A DNA stretch of 64,000 bases from Lycium barbarum. Taxonomy: Eukaryota > Streptophyta > Magnoliopsida > Solanales > Solanaceae. The stretch covers positions 1,999,001-2,063,000 of the forward strand of contig NC_083348.1 in NCBI RefSeq assembly GCF_019175385.1. Reading direction: 5' to 3'. The notes under the pieces were generated by a model. The model ran no database searches. It was not told where the DNA came from and saw only the letters and a program-made list of their open reading frames with translations. Shown here in pieces: positions 23,005 to 34,690 of the stretch. Numbering within the stretch: position 1 is the stretch's first letter; each line of letters begins with the position of its first letter. Made by a program: the position numbers and the translations under genes.

Positions 23005-25946
23005 ATGGCCGCATCTGGTTCTACACTTCACACTTTCTCTCAGCCCCGTCTATCAACCCTATTTCCTTCCACCAATAAAACTTTCAGTTGTTTTCCCCGT
23101 GGCAGTACAAGTTACAGAACCCACACCACTACTCCATTGAGAGCAGCAAAGAGTAGTGACAGTGGCGCAACTGATAAAAAGAAAGAAGATGAAGAGGAGG
23201 AGGTTGAAGAGGAGCTGCCATGGATACAAGAGAAAGCCTTGGACCTCGTTGAATTCACAGGTTCCGTTACTCAGGCAATTCCTGGTCCCAGGGTTGGCCG
23301 TAGCTCCTTACCATGGATTCTTGCCGTGCCTTTGACTTACTTTGGCATCACTTTTGTCATTGCCTTTGTTAAAACCGTCCGCAAGTTCAATTCTCCTCGG
23401 GAGAAGCGTCGAAAATTGGTCAGTCTTACAATCATTAGTTCAGTTCTACTTGGATGTGTCTATGTTTTTTGGTAGGGTGGATTAGAGAAAATAATACATG
23501 TATTAGCTTTGGTATTATTAATCCCTTGTTTGTTAGTGTTATACATTTTATTAAGTACTATTCTTATTGGGGCCCTCTATACCAAAAGCAAGAGAAACCC
23601 CATCCCTCTCTTTCCTTTTTTCGCCCCCATGCCCCCACACGGGGAACATGGGGATGTAAAAAAGGGGGTCCTATCAACTTGTTCCGACCCAGGATAATAA
23701 GCTCATGAGTTTGGTCTTACTTCACCGTCGACCCGCTTCAAGCTATCATGATAATTCACCAATCTTGGGGTAAACAATCTCTATTGCTTATGTTTACTTT
23801 TTTCACCATTTGATTCTTGTACATAGGAAATGAGATTCAACCTTTTTACTGCAAATTTAGAAGCCGTTTTCTTTCACTCATAAAACAAACTATGGTATTA
23901 ACAATACATGGATAAACATGGTTAAAGACATAACTGCCGTTAATACATCAAACCAAATAGTGGACAAGAAATAATCCCGGCATTTCTAATACACCCTATT
24001 CAGTACTATTCTTATACGCTCTATCAAACGACAATACCTTGTTAAGATACATAGACGTGCATTTCCAGTATTTTCCCTTCACAATTTAAATTGAACTCTC
24101 GCTGTCTTCTCCATACTCTAAGTTTTAGCTGGTTAGTTTTTGGAAAATTTGTACCCTTATCTATCAATTAAAAAATGGACATTTATGGTTGATGAGTCTC
24201 CTTGGAAGAAAAATGTTGATTATAATAGAAAGGACTAAACCGGAAGGTATTGTAAGGAATAGACTCATATTGAAGTGCATAGCTTTGTTGATGATACATC
24301 TATTCTTCGTATTTTCTCAAAGTGTATTAAACCTCTTAAATATAGTATTGCAAATATGAAGTTTCTTATTAGCAGTTTACCTGGTGTGGAGATATTTTGA
24401 GTACATGGTTTAAGTATGTAATGTGTCAACATGAACAACTTCTCTTATTACTAAAAAAAATATTATAAAAACATGGTCATTTCGTAGAAGGGGAAGTATT
24501 GTGCTTTTCTTGATGAGCAGTCTGATGAGTACAAAATTTTAGGTCAATAAAAATGCTGTGCTGTGCAAGTCAATCGACGAATTATTTGAGAAAGGAAAAG
24601 ACAATGTTGAGCCTGCAACTTTGAAGGAACTGGCACAAAAGGTATGATATTTTGTCCGTAATGCTATCTTTAGGTTAATTTGACATGTCATCAAGCAAAT
24701 ACTCCTTCTCCATGGTACAACATTTAGCTTTCCCCGGCGTTAGCTGCAGGCTTTTAAAATCTTGTTTCGTCCTTGTATGTTCTGGATTCAGAGTTATATC
24801 TTATCTACCGTGAAATAGAGATACTGCCTGGATTGGTTTAGAACAATATTTTGGTTTAAGCATAAAAATATTACATTTTAACTAATGTATCATTGTTGAT
24901 TAGATGTTTCTAGGTCATAATTACTAATCAAAATAAATAAGTAAATAAGTGCTTTTTGGTCATAAACTTATTTTGTAGCTAGTCTGCCGACTATTACTTG
25001 TAATTCTCTCCTCTACATGATCATGGCATTGCGAATTTTCCTGTATATGTTTCCCCTTCTCCTTCTTTCCTCCTTTGCCAAAATGGGTTAAATATTCTTC
25101 GTGTAGATACATGCCTTACCATGAAGTAATTAGGAGAGCTTTTGTAGAATCTGACCAACTAGTTTGCAGTTTTGACAATCTTCTGTTAGTATGTTAATAT
25201 CAGCAGAATTTGATGAGGTCATAAATTTCTTGGACTTGAAGCTTAATGGTTCTGGAAATTTCTGTGTGCAACGTTATTGAGCAGGATGATATAGTAGATT
25301 CACTCCCTTTTACCTTTTCCTTTTGCTACCACTAGTGGTTGTGATAAACTCTTTCCTGGGTGCAATGCCTCTGTAACTTTGTTTCAATATCTTCAGTGAT
25401 ATTCCTTCCCTTTTAAAGTGATTGCCACTTCTTTTGCCTACAACTTCTGGCATCTTCTCAAGGTACTTTGTCTTTACTGGTAGTATTGAATTTTTGAATT
25501 AGAGATTCGTCTTTACTGGTGGCAAGGCACTTGATCTTTGTTTCGGGTATTAGATATTTGAATTATAGGCATCTGCCTTTAGAGGTGATGAAGATAGGCT
25601 GCTGTTTCATATCCTTTTCTAATGCCCAATTCTTTTCTTTTTCTTTTAATATATCTAATCTAAAATATGTCATCTGCCTGTTATTGATGTTATTGATCAT
25701 TATAGAGTCTTGAATCAGACCTTGTAACTTTTGCAGGCAGGTTTTGATATGGAGGAGATTTTCCGAAAATATATTCGGTACTCCTTGAATGAGAAGCCAT
25801 TTAGCCCGGATTTAATAGCAAATTTGATTCATTTGAGGAAAGCATCCTTGCTGACTGATTCTGAAGTTGCTGGAATACTGAATGAAATTTCACGTCGAAT
25901 TGTTCAAGACAAAGGTATTGGTTTTACTGGATTTCTTGTGAGCTCT

Positions 25947-25980
<34 letters not shown>

Positions 25981-28045
25981 TCTCCCCTTTTGAATGATCT
26001 TTTGTATGGTCTTCTAGTTTAGAAGATACGGTCTGATCCACACTTGTCAAAAGAAAAGGTCTGGCTACACACACACATGCGCACACGCCAAAGAGGAAAA
26101 AGTAGCAAAAATACTCTGCCTCATTGACCTAAAAGAACTCATGTTTTCATATAGCCAATGAAGTTACTTGTGGCTTATGGTTGGACTTCTTGATTGAGAA
26201 CCTACATTTCCAATGATCTATTGTTCTTTCCATTGGTCAGATCTATTATTTTCTTTGTCTGCAACAGGATTCGAGCCCGTGAAGTGCACCTAACCCACAC
26301 ATCACGTGATGTGCTCTTACCACTCAACAACTACTATTTTAAGGACCTAAGGCCAAAAAAGATTTTCATTGCAATGTGAATGTTCATTTAAGGGTTGGTT
26401 TAAAATCTGTGGAACAAGCAACTCAATATTGACAGCTGTTAGTTATATCACCATTCAGTCGAAAGGACTTTGTATCATGGTCTTGAGTTGTTTTCTTCAT
26501 AGATTATTTCCATCGTATATAAGTGCTTATAGTGTACATAATCTGCTAAATTGTATTTCTGCAACAGTTTATTTGCTGTAAACAAGTCTCTCAACTTTCA
26601 GGTCCAGTTGTTATGGATATCTCAGGCTATTCTGAGAAGGGTTTGAAGAGAAAACTTGCTGTGCAAGCTCTTTTTGGGAAGATTTATTATCTCTCTGAGG
26701 TAAGGGGCCTCATCAAATGATGACCTTATCCTACTTTTTAACATATTCTGCATCAGAATTATTATGTGATATCTAGATCCCTTCATCATGGAATAACAGT
26801 GCTTAGTAATTCCTTTTTCTTTACTATATTGACTTTGAAGAGTATCTTCTCCTCATCTCTCATATTAAATACCATCCTTTCAAATCGGTCATTGTATATT
26901 TTTCTTTACCATATTGACTACGAAAAGTATCTCCCCCAGTTGGCTTATTAAATGCGTTCCTTTCCAATGTTTGCCTTTGTCTTTACTAAATGATATACCT
27001 TCCTAATGAGATGTAGACAAATTAGTTACTTTGGATACAATAGCATTTACATCTCAACTTGCTCGCTCAGTTTTGTGTCATTTAAAGTTCAATATTTCTA
27101 TGTTAATGTTTAACTAGGATGTGTGAAATGCAACCGGACTGGGACAAAGATAAAATGAAACTTGTTAGCAATCATAGTCAGGTCCAATTCAAGGTAGATC
27201 ATCGCTTACCTGGATATAAAAGTACTCCCTATGTCCAAAATAAAGAGTCCTAATTCCCTTTTGGTTTGCCACCAAATGGTTTTCACTTTTCCCCTTATAA
27301 AAGAGAAGTTTTCTATATAACTCGGAAGTTACCTGAGATGCATTTCTACTCTACAATATACCACTTTTACTCTATTGTATCATCTGAAATCCAAAAATTA
27401 GTATATTTCCCACATTTTCCCCTGGAAATACTAAATAAGTCACTTTTTAGCTATTTTCTAGTATGAATCACGGGTCAAACTAGGATTCTTAAAATCAGAC
27501 AGGGATTCATCTGAACTGACTTTCCTGGTAACTTCTAGAATATTGAGTTGTCGCATCCAATTTTTGTAGTAGCTCTGCATTTTCCTGGGTTTTGATAGAT
27601 TGTTATTCCTACTCTGCCCCATCTTGGTTAAAGATGTAAAATTTGGTTATACCACTGTAGATGAAACCACTCAAAGCTTTCTCATATGGTAGATCTTTTA
27701 GAATTTCACAGTGATGTGCTTTTGAATTTACCTCTATTGACTGTCTTGGTTCATTTGTGAAACAGCTTCCAGAATTCTGCTCAAGGGATAGCTCCTTAAC
27801 TGTTAAGGAAATATTTGGAGTGGCCGAGTAAGTGACCTCTTCCAAGATTTTAGTCAATCATTGTGTGGGATAGTAGAATTCAGCTGATAGTCTTTGCTTT
27901 TCCTTGCCTAATATTTCTCAGTGAGGATGCTGAAAAGCTTAGGTTACATACTATCCCAGAAGTTGGAAACATGGATTCACTTGATAGGATGGTGAACGGG
28001 TCAGATTCAGAAGATTCGGGTGATGAATCGGCTAATGATTCCTGA
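23005..28045 (+). CDS. Chloroplast-targeted single-pass membrane protein, six exons, 324 aa
   Basis: Exons are 23005-23418, 24543-24641, 25737-25914, 26602-26699, 27766-27827 and 27922-28045. All introns are GT/AG and the frame stays open to TGA at 28043. Residues 1 to about 48 are rich in Ser, Thr, Arg and Pro and poor in acidic residues, like a chloroplast transit peptide. Residues 57-70 form a Lys- then Glu-rich stretch (DKKKEDEEEEVEEE). One hydrophobic helix at about 102-123 (LPWILAVPLTYFGITFVIAF) is followed by the basic PREKRRKL. The remaining 186 residues look helical and soluble (for example DELFEKGKDNVEPATLKELA and LIHLRKASLLTDSEVAGILN), with an acidic tail. It is probably anchored in the thylakoid or envelope membrane. 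I believe homologues exist across plants, some labelled armadillo-like, but I cannot name the protein. No defect is visible. Confidence 0.88.
25946..25985 (+). repeat. (TC)n/(TATC)n microsatellite in intron 3
   Basis: About 12 TC units are followed by CTATCTATCTATCTCTCTCC. Confidence 0.95.
26262..26335 (-). repeat. tRNA-derived SINE head in intron 3
   Basis: On the minus strand GAGTGGTAAGAGC resembles an RNA polymerase III A box and GGGCTCGAATCC a B box, about 35 nt apart. The intact tRNA fold is lost. This matches plant tRNA-related SINEs inserted in introns. The tail end was not delimited. Confidence 0.4.
27225..27505. mobile_element. Stowaway-like MITE in intron 4
   Basis: The left end CTCCCTATGTCCAAAATAAA follows a TA dinucleotide. 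The right end (AGGATTCTTAAAATCAGACA then GGGA) is an imperfect inverse of it. Size (about 280 bp), terminal motif and TA target fit Stowaway MITEs. The right target copy has mutated. Confidence 0.5.
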
Positions 28046-28900
28046 TTCACGTGCAATTCAGTGTAGGGCAGTTGTAAGTTGGGACATTGCAGAGAGTAAT
28101 ACCAAATATGACAAGAGAACTCTATATAACCTACAGACCACCCAAATTATCCCCAACAACGGAAAAAGAGAAGTCAGAACTTAAAACGCGGCAGCTATAA
28201 CTAACCACCATGAGGCTTCTGAAATTTTGTCTAGAATTGCTTCAATGTTGTGCCCACAACACTTCTGATCCAAAATACTTGTGTTTGTTGCATGTGTGTT
28301 GTTTTGAGGTAGACGTATTTCAATAGTGTAAGTCTTGAAACAACAGAAATTATTACAAATTCCCCAGTGCTGGGAAACATGATTGGTAAGCTTAAGTGGT
28401 CAGGCTATGCTACAATTGTTCGACAGTTGGGCGCAGCAATCAGGATGATGACTGCAGTTTGCACTGATCTTCTGGTGATTTAATTGGAGATTACGAGACA
28501 CTACGATTGATGCTTGAGTCAAGCTGACTAACTTTTTGGAGTTGGATCCAAAAAGATCCATTTTAGAAGTTACATGATAAATAAATAGTTCTTTAAATGT
28601 TCTTATCATAATAACAACAGAAGCACTTTTTGACATAGGGAGTAGTTTGAATTTTTTTTAATCATCTCCTGTTCGCAAACTTGATAAGTAGTATTCTATA
28701 TATTTTCTCCTAGGCAGATGAAAGCAGAACCAGCATTTTTTCAGATTCAGCTCGTCTTTATAATGAGGCCTCTGACCTGAACCCTCCTCAACACCTCCCC
28801 CAAACAAGAAGACAAAATGACTTTGACATCAAAATATTTTAAGACAGTTTGTACGTAGCTATGGCAAAGCTTAGTTGAATGATATCTCAATGCTTCATCA
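28046..28900 (+). other. 3' UTR and downstream flank of the chloroplast-protein gene
   Basis: There is no coding feature here. A MITE-like end (inverse of CTACTCCCTATGTC) lies at about 28635-28648, without an obvious partner. The polyadenylation site was not fixed. Confidence 0.4.
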
Positions 28901-28924
28901 AAATAATATTGTTTTACTATGTTA

Positions 28925-29314
28925 TGGTTCTATTAAAAAATAACTTGGAAAGGAGGGAGACATGTTACTATCTTTATGAGAAACCACTTCGATCCGAGAC
29001 CGGGACCTTTTATCACGACTTCTGCTCGTTGCATACCTTGATCCACTACTGTACGGATAGCGTTTGCTGCTCAACATCATAAAGCATTTAGAGATTTGAA
29101 AACATTTAAGAAACTTTAAACGCAAACATTTTCATTCCATATCATAAAGTATCTCAGTTTGCATCTTGGAGGTGTATCGGTTGTGGACATCATTCCAGGT
29201 TTATGCCAGGAACTTTTGCAAGCTCTCCTTCAATTTCCATGAATCATTGGAGCTGTTTGGATTTAGACCATCATGAACGCAGTTGTAGGCAGTATCATTC
29301 TTTCCCTTTGGAAT
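28925..29314 (-). pseudogene. Element C gag, 3' part (gypsy), left of element B
   Basis: Minus-strand frames from 29314 read FQRERM (at the insertion point), then GLNPNSSNDSWKLKESLQKF and TWNDVHNRYTSKMQTEI, then a Ser/Arg-rich stretch ([16 protein letters not shown]). This continues the gag that stops at 48043 on the other side of element B. Frameshifts and stops are present. The rest of the pol region of element C is missing. Confidence 0.75.
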
Positions 29315-30151
29315 TGCAAACAATAAAATTCACGTCGAGAAAATAATAATCAAGATAGGAAAATGTTGCAACAATCGTTGTATTTGATTTCAGAATATGA
29401 GTGTTACAATCTCTATGATTCCTCTAATTCACCTTTTCTATAGTAAATTCAAGGGCTTTTGAGCTTGATCTTGAATTCGATGGATTTGATGTGACTTGTA
29501 CTTGAATTTAAGGGTTTTTGAGCTTGATCTTGAATCTGAGTCTTGATCTCTAGAAATTCTAGAGAAATACTTGAATGCTTGAATGCTTTTAGCTTTTAGA
29601 GAAATATGCAGCGTTTGATCCACGAGCTCTCCCTGACTTCTTGTTAGAATTTCTGTCCTTATTCTGAATTATGAGACCCCTATTTATAGTTGTGGGATGG
29701 AGGAGTTGTGATAATGACAGGCTGCTTTCGACCAATCAGAATTAAGCTGACATGCCGATATTTGATTGGTCGGAACATGTCATTTGTACACGTGGGGCAT
29801 GTTCATTAGCTTTTGATTTGACTAGGCATGCTGCATCATTTTGACACGTGCCATGATCCTATTGGCTCCTTCGTTTGATTTGGCGTGTCACGTCATTTAA
29901 CACGTGACACCAATTTGGACCTCTAGGAAGATGATATCTTGGGCTTAGCAAAGTGAGCTCATCATTTATAGCCTAATTAAATGGGCTAGTCCAATGCATT
30001 TGAACTCCTCTAATTAAATCCATATTTATTAGACCTAAATAATTAACCCAATTATATTAGCCCATAATATTTATTTGGACTAATATATTTTGAATTTACT
30101 ATAATTCGAATTTCTTACGGATTTAAATTCAATAAAATTTCGTTATCTACA
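29315..30151 (-). repeat. Element B 3' LTR
   Basis: On the minus strand it begins TGTAGATAACGAAATTTT and ends TTTATTGTTTGCA. A TATA box (CTATAAATAGGGG, minus strand) lies near 29672-29688. It aligns along its length with 47201-48038. Confidence 0.92.
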
Positions 30152-30166
30152 AATGCCCCTACTTCA
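30152..30166 (-). other. Element B polypurine tract
   Basis: On the minus strand GAAGTAGGGGCATT directly precedes the LTR start TGTAGA, as expected for plus-strand priming in gypsy elements. Confidence 0.8.
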
Positions 30167-30669
30167 AGGCTTATCGAGATGCGGATTGCGGATTAATCGA
30201 ATTCGACGATTAGACTTGAAGTAACCGAAGAAGCTAAGTCAACCCCTTTTTCCTTGAACGGGGATTTAGAGTTTAAGCCTTGTGATCCTGCTAATTAATC
30301 CACGTGGAAGCTTAAAGTGATTTCATGGTTCAGTAAAACATATCCTTAGCAACATACTTGAATCAGCCAATGACTTTTCTTTTTGACACTTTAAAATTGC
30401 CAAACATTCAGACTCCTGACGAATTTAGGCTACCGCCATAAATTAGTTGAATATTTTGGGAGACAACTTCTGCTTGGAACGCCCCACATCGAAATTAAGC
30501 TCTTATCAGCCGCCTTTGATGTGTGTATAAGGTTGCATGCCTCTCTCGTTTGTTAGCTTTAACCCGAAGTCCGGCTTTGACAGGTATTTAAAAAAAAATA
30601 AAAAATTTAGCGTTGCTGTCGTCTTTTTTTCGTCTCCTTTTTTTTTAGGTCCAACACATAAAGTTCATG

Positions 30670-32545
30670 AGAAATCAGCTTAAGGTGCGAGAGAATAATA
30701 TTACCTCCGACATCTTAAGACTGACATGTGTACATTTATGAAGGCTTAGGGTGCGAGAGAATAATATTGCCTCTGACACTCTGAGACTGACAAGTGAAGA
30801 TCCTTTTGACGACGTATCCAAAAAGCAATCAGCTTAGAGTGCGAGAGATTAATATTACCTTCGACACTTTGAGACTGACAATTTGAGCTCCTTTTAACAA
30901 TACATTCACAAAGCAATCGGCTTAGGGTGCGAGAGATTAATATTGCCTCCGACACCTTAAGACTGATAAGTTGGGCTCCTTTTAATGACGTATTATGAAA
31001 CAATCAACTCAGGGTGCGAGAGATTAACATTGCCTCCGACAACTTGTGACTGACAAGTTCTTGCTCAAGAAGATGGAATGTCCTTACCGATGGAATGCTC
31101 TTATCGACGAATACCCTTATCGGTGGAATGTTCATATTGATGGAACTCTCATATTGACGAAATGCATTTATCGGCGGAGTACCCTTATCAATGGAACATC
31201 AAAGGACAAATCCACGACGCCAAATATCCACATCGACATAACATCAAAGAATAAATCCCCGATGCCAAATATTCATATCGATGTAACATCAAGCAGCAAA
31301 TCAACGGTGCCAAATATCCATATCAATAGATTATCAAAGGATTAATCCACAACGCCAAACGTCCATATTGACTGAGTATCAAAAGACAAATCCACAAAAT
31401 AATCAACTTAGGGTGCGAGAGATTAGCATTGCCTCCGACACCTTGAGACTGATAAGTAAAGTTCATTTTAATGATATATGCATGAAGCAATCAGCTTAGG
31501 GTGCGAGAGATTAACATTGCCTCCGACATCTTAAGACTGACAAATTTTTGCTCAATGAGATGGAATGACATTCCCATATCAGATGAAAAATTCAGGATGG
31601 CAAATGTCCATGTTGACAGAGTATCAAGGATAAATCCACGACGCCAAATGTCCATATCGACGGAGTATCAAAGGACAAATCCACCAATGACCAGCTTAAG
31701 GTGCAAAAGGACTAAACTAGTCCACTTAAGGCATGAAAAATTAGATATTCTCCGCTTGAAGACTATACTTGGTGATCTTTGCAGGCTTGCTGTATTTTAA
31801 GACCTCAACTTACAAGCATGGTGGATTTAAAACTTCAACTTGAAGACTGATGGATTTGAAAACTTCAACTTGCAAACATGGTGGATTTGAAACCTCAAGT
31901 TGAAGACTGGCGGATTTGAAGGCTTCAACTTGCAGAGATAGTGGCTTTGGATTTCAACTTGAAGAGTTAGTGGATTTGAGGCCTTTAACTTCACAACCGA
32001 TGGATTTGCAGACCTCGACTTGTTGATTTGACCACTTGCTAAGAGATTACAGTCATCTCATTAGAGAAACCCATTTACCGTGGAGATTTGCCCCCATTGG
32101 ACTATCAGTATTTAGTGAAGGTCCAAATTTCAATAAAAGGACGCTTGTATGTACGATCTGCATGTGCCTTGTCAAGAGAATTTCATTTCGTCATACTTCA
32201 CTTGAACAACGCATAGGGGGATGCATTTTTTTAACTCATGCGACTGAACTTAGAATAAAACTCCAAGCGCCTACGTACCTCGGTGAAGAGGATCAAGTCA
32301 TACCGTAGTTCAGAAAAGTGATTTTGTTTTTGCGACTGAACCTAGAATAAAACTCTAAGTGCCTATGTACCACTGTGAAGAGGATCAAGTCATACCGTAG
32401 TTCAGAGAGGTGAGTTTTTTTTTTGTGTCCTAACTTTTGCCTAGGCCTCCTCTTACAAGGTTTTCCACCTAGCGAACCTTTTTTTTTGTGTCCTAACTTT
32501 TGCCTAGGCTGCCTCTCACGAGGTTTTCAACCTAGCGGACTGATT
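30670..32545 (-). repeat. Element B 3' untranslated tandem repeats (several families)
   Basis: Seven copies of a GGTGCGAGAGATTAATATTG / CCTCCGACACCTTAAGACTG unit occur at 30677-31545. The first units are 65-88 bp apart, and a gap falls between units five and six. That gap (31080-31390) and 31570-31690 hold a second family (GACGCCAAATATCCA, TATCAAAGGACAAATCCAC). A third family (AACTTCAACTTG...GGTGGATTTGA) fills 31800-32030. Two copies of a GACTGAAC(T/C)TAGAATAAAACTC unit lie at 32240-32410, and two of CCTAACTTTTGCCTAGGC at 32428-32543. Tandem repeats here are typical of Tat/Ogre-like elements. Confidence 0.85.
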
Positions 32546-32778
32546 TTTTTTTGGGTGTCGTGCGCAGTTTATACTCTTGCAGGCCAGGAGTAACATGCAG
32601 TTTATGCTGGTACGTCAAGGAGTGTCATCTTGCTTCAAGGAGAGTACTTCTTCAAGAACTTTGGGTTGATAGGAACGATCCTCAAGTCATCCGCATCAAA
32701 AGCTTGTAAGCGCCACTCGAATACGCTTCTTGTATGACATATGGTCCGTCCCATTTTTAGGTGAATTTGCTCCCAGAC

Positions 32779-33740
32779 TTATGGGAAACAATGATGGGTC
32801 TTCTTACTGCAAGGACTTGATCTCCCACTTGGAAGGACCTTAAGCGAACTTTTTTGTTGAAGGCACGAGATAGACAGGCTTTGATAACATTTAAGATTTT
32901 TTTGAGCCTCTAGCCTTTTCTCATCAAGTGCTTCTAACTCTGCAACATGCAATCGAGTATTTTCCTCTTCGGTGAGCCCTTTGAATAGCAAGACATAAAG
33001 AAGGTATTTGGCGCTCAAGTGGTAGGGCTGCTTCAACTCTATAAGCAAGCGAGCGTGGGATTGCTTGTGTTGGTATGCGGTAAGTCGTCCTATATGCCCA
33101 CAAAGCTTCTTCCATTCGTTTATGCCAATCTCGTTTGGACTTGGAGACAACCTTCTTCAACAAGTTACATAGAGTCTTATTGAACGCTTCAGCTAGACCG
33201 TTGGCGGCAGCATGATACATAGAAGATTTACGCTGCTTGAAGCCGAAGAGATCACAAATCTTGTTCATGAAACTGATAAGCCTTGCATTTTCAAGCATAG
33301 TCTAAGCAATCTTTCACCATCGTTGGCCAATAATATCCCATCCTTTTTATGTGGAAGTGGAGCTTTGGTCCAGATTGATGTGATCCATTTACTTCTAAAT
33401 GTGCTTCTTGCAAAGCTTAGACTGTTTCATCCTCCCCCAAACATCGCAAGAGTACCCCCTCAAAAGATCTTCTATAGAAGGTATCCTTGTAGTAAAGGAA
33501 TCGACGTGCACAACGACGAATCTCAGTTCTTCTTCTTGAGTCTTCTGGAAGTATCCCATAACTCAAGTAGTCAGTGATGGGTTGTCGCCAGTCTTCCTTT
33601 GCAGCTTCAGAAACAGCTACGAGATGCTCAAGCTCATTTTTCGCGCCTTCATCCTTATTTAGTGAAGGTACTACCCATTTTTGGCAGATAGTCACTTGAG
33701 TTTGATCTGTCAGAGTTAGCGTTGAAGCTAGAGCATCCAA
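32779..33740 (-). pseudogene. Element B integrase, internally deleted
   Basis: The N-terminal linker (RRFLYYKDTFYRRSFEGVLL) is at about 33740-33417 and a worn zinc-finger region (EAHLEV...MGYYWPTMVKDC) at about 33420-33310. The frame then jumps to the end of the catalytic core (FGFKQRKSSMYHAAANGLAE, with the triad Glu) at 33298 onward and the C-terminal part (WAYRTTYR). The two catalytic Asp positions lie in the deleted part, so it cannot be active. Confidence 0.8.
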
Positions 33741-33897
33741 AGCATCGGTTTTCTTATTTTACTTCCTTGGAACGTGCTGAAGAGTCACATCACCAAGCCA
33801 TCCTATCAATTTCTGAGCATAACCATGATAGGGGAGTAATTCAGGCTTCCTAACTTTATAGCTTCCCAGGAGTTGATTGATCACCAATTGAGAGTCA

Positions 33898-34690
33898 CTA
33901 AATACTTGTAACTACAACTGCCATTTCAAGTCCAAGTATTAGTGCTTGATATTCAGCGACATTTTTGGAGCAACATTGTATCAAAGTAAATGAGTACGGT
34001 AGAACTTCTCCTTGCGGAGTAACAAACACCACACCAGCACCATCTCCATCACGTTGTGAACCACCATTAAAGTACATTTTCCGCGGAGGTTGAATTTCAA
34101 CGACCATTGCATCTTCATTAGGAAGTTCATCGGTTAGCTCCCAATCATCAGGTATCGGGTGATCCGCCAAGAAGTCCGCCAATGCCTGTCCTTTTATAGC
34201 ATTTTGAGGAATGTATGTGATCTCAAATTGTTGAAACTGGAGGTACCACCTTGCTAATCGATCACTGAGGACTGGTTTTGACACCACAAACTTAATGGGA
34301 TTTGCCCTGAAAATAAGGTCAACACTATGAGCTTGAAAGTAGTGCTTCAACTTTTGAATTGAGAAGACTAAAGCCAAGCACAACTTTTCAATTGGCGTGT
34401 AATTCAACTCATTTGGTGTCATCATTCTGCTCAAGTAGTAAAGAGAATTTTCTTTCCCTTCACTATTCTCTTGGAGCAACAATGCTCCAACCGACCTTTC
34501 TTGTGCTGAAATGTATAGTATCAATGGTTTTTCAGATACAGGGGCTACTAGAACTGAAGGCTTCATCAAATATGACTTGATATTCTCGAAGGCATTAGTA
34601 CATGCTTCATCCCACTTGAAAGGGGCGCCTTTCTTCATGAGACAACTAAATGGTTGGCACCTTCCAGCTAAATTTGAAACGAATCTTCTA
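33898..34690 (-). pseudogene. Element B RNase H plus second, archaeal-type RNase H
   Basis: The connection and RNase H reads FVSNLAGRCQPF, then LILYISAQERSVGALLLQ and LSRMMTPNELNYTPIEKLCL. After ALADFLADHP comes a second RNase H (KMYFNGGSQRDGDGAGVVFV, AEYQALILGLEMA). A duplicated, archaeal-like RNase H is a known mark of Tat-lineage elements. The first catalytic Asp of the second domain, normally in YFDG, is Asn here (YFNGG). The frame ends soon after GLEMAVVV. Confidence 0.85.

Noticed and set aside
23454..23708. Open frames after the first exon of the chloroplast-protein gene
   Set aside because: They read through the donor at 23419 into intron 1. The downstream exons join in frame to give a better protein.
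24100..24420. Protein-like segment (HSFVDDTSILRIFSKCIKPL) in intron 1
   Set aside because: It has stops on both sides, no splice signals to include it and no family that I recognise; probably chance or an old transposon scrap.
26262..26335. Functional tRNA gene
   Set aside because: A and B box-like words are present but the acceptor and anticodon stems do not form; it fits a SINE head.
28625..28650. Second Stowaway MITE after the chloroplast-protein gene
   Set aside because: Only one terminal motif was found, with no inverse partner within about 300 bp.
30670..31545. CRISPR-like regular repeats
   Set aside because: Repeat units are imperfect, spacing is irregular, and they lie in the 3' untranslated region of a plant retrotransposon.
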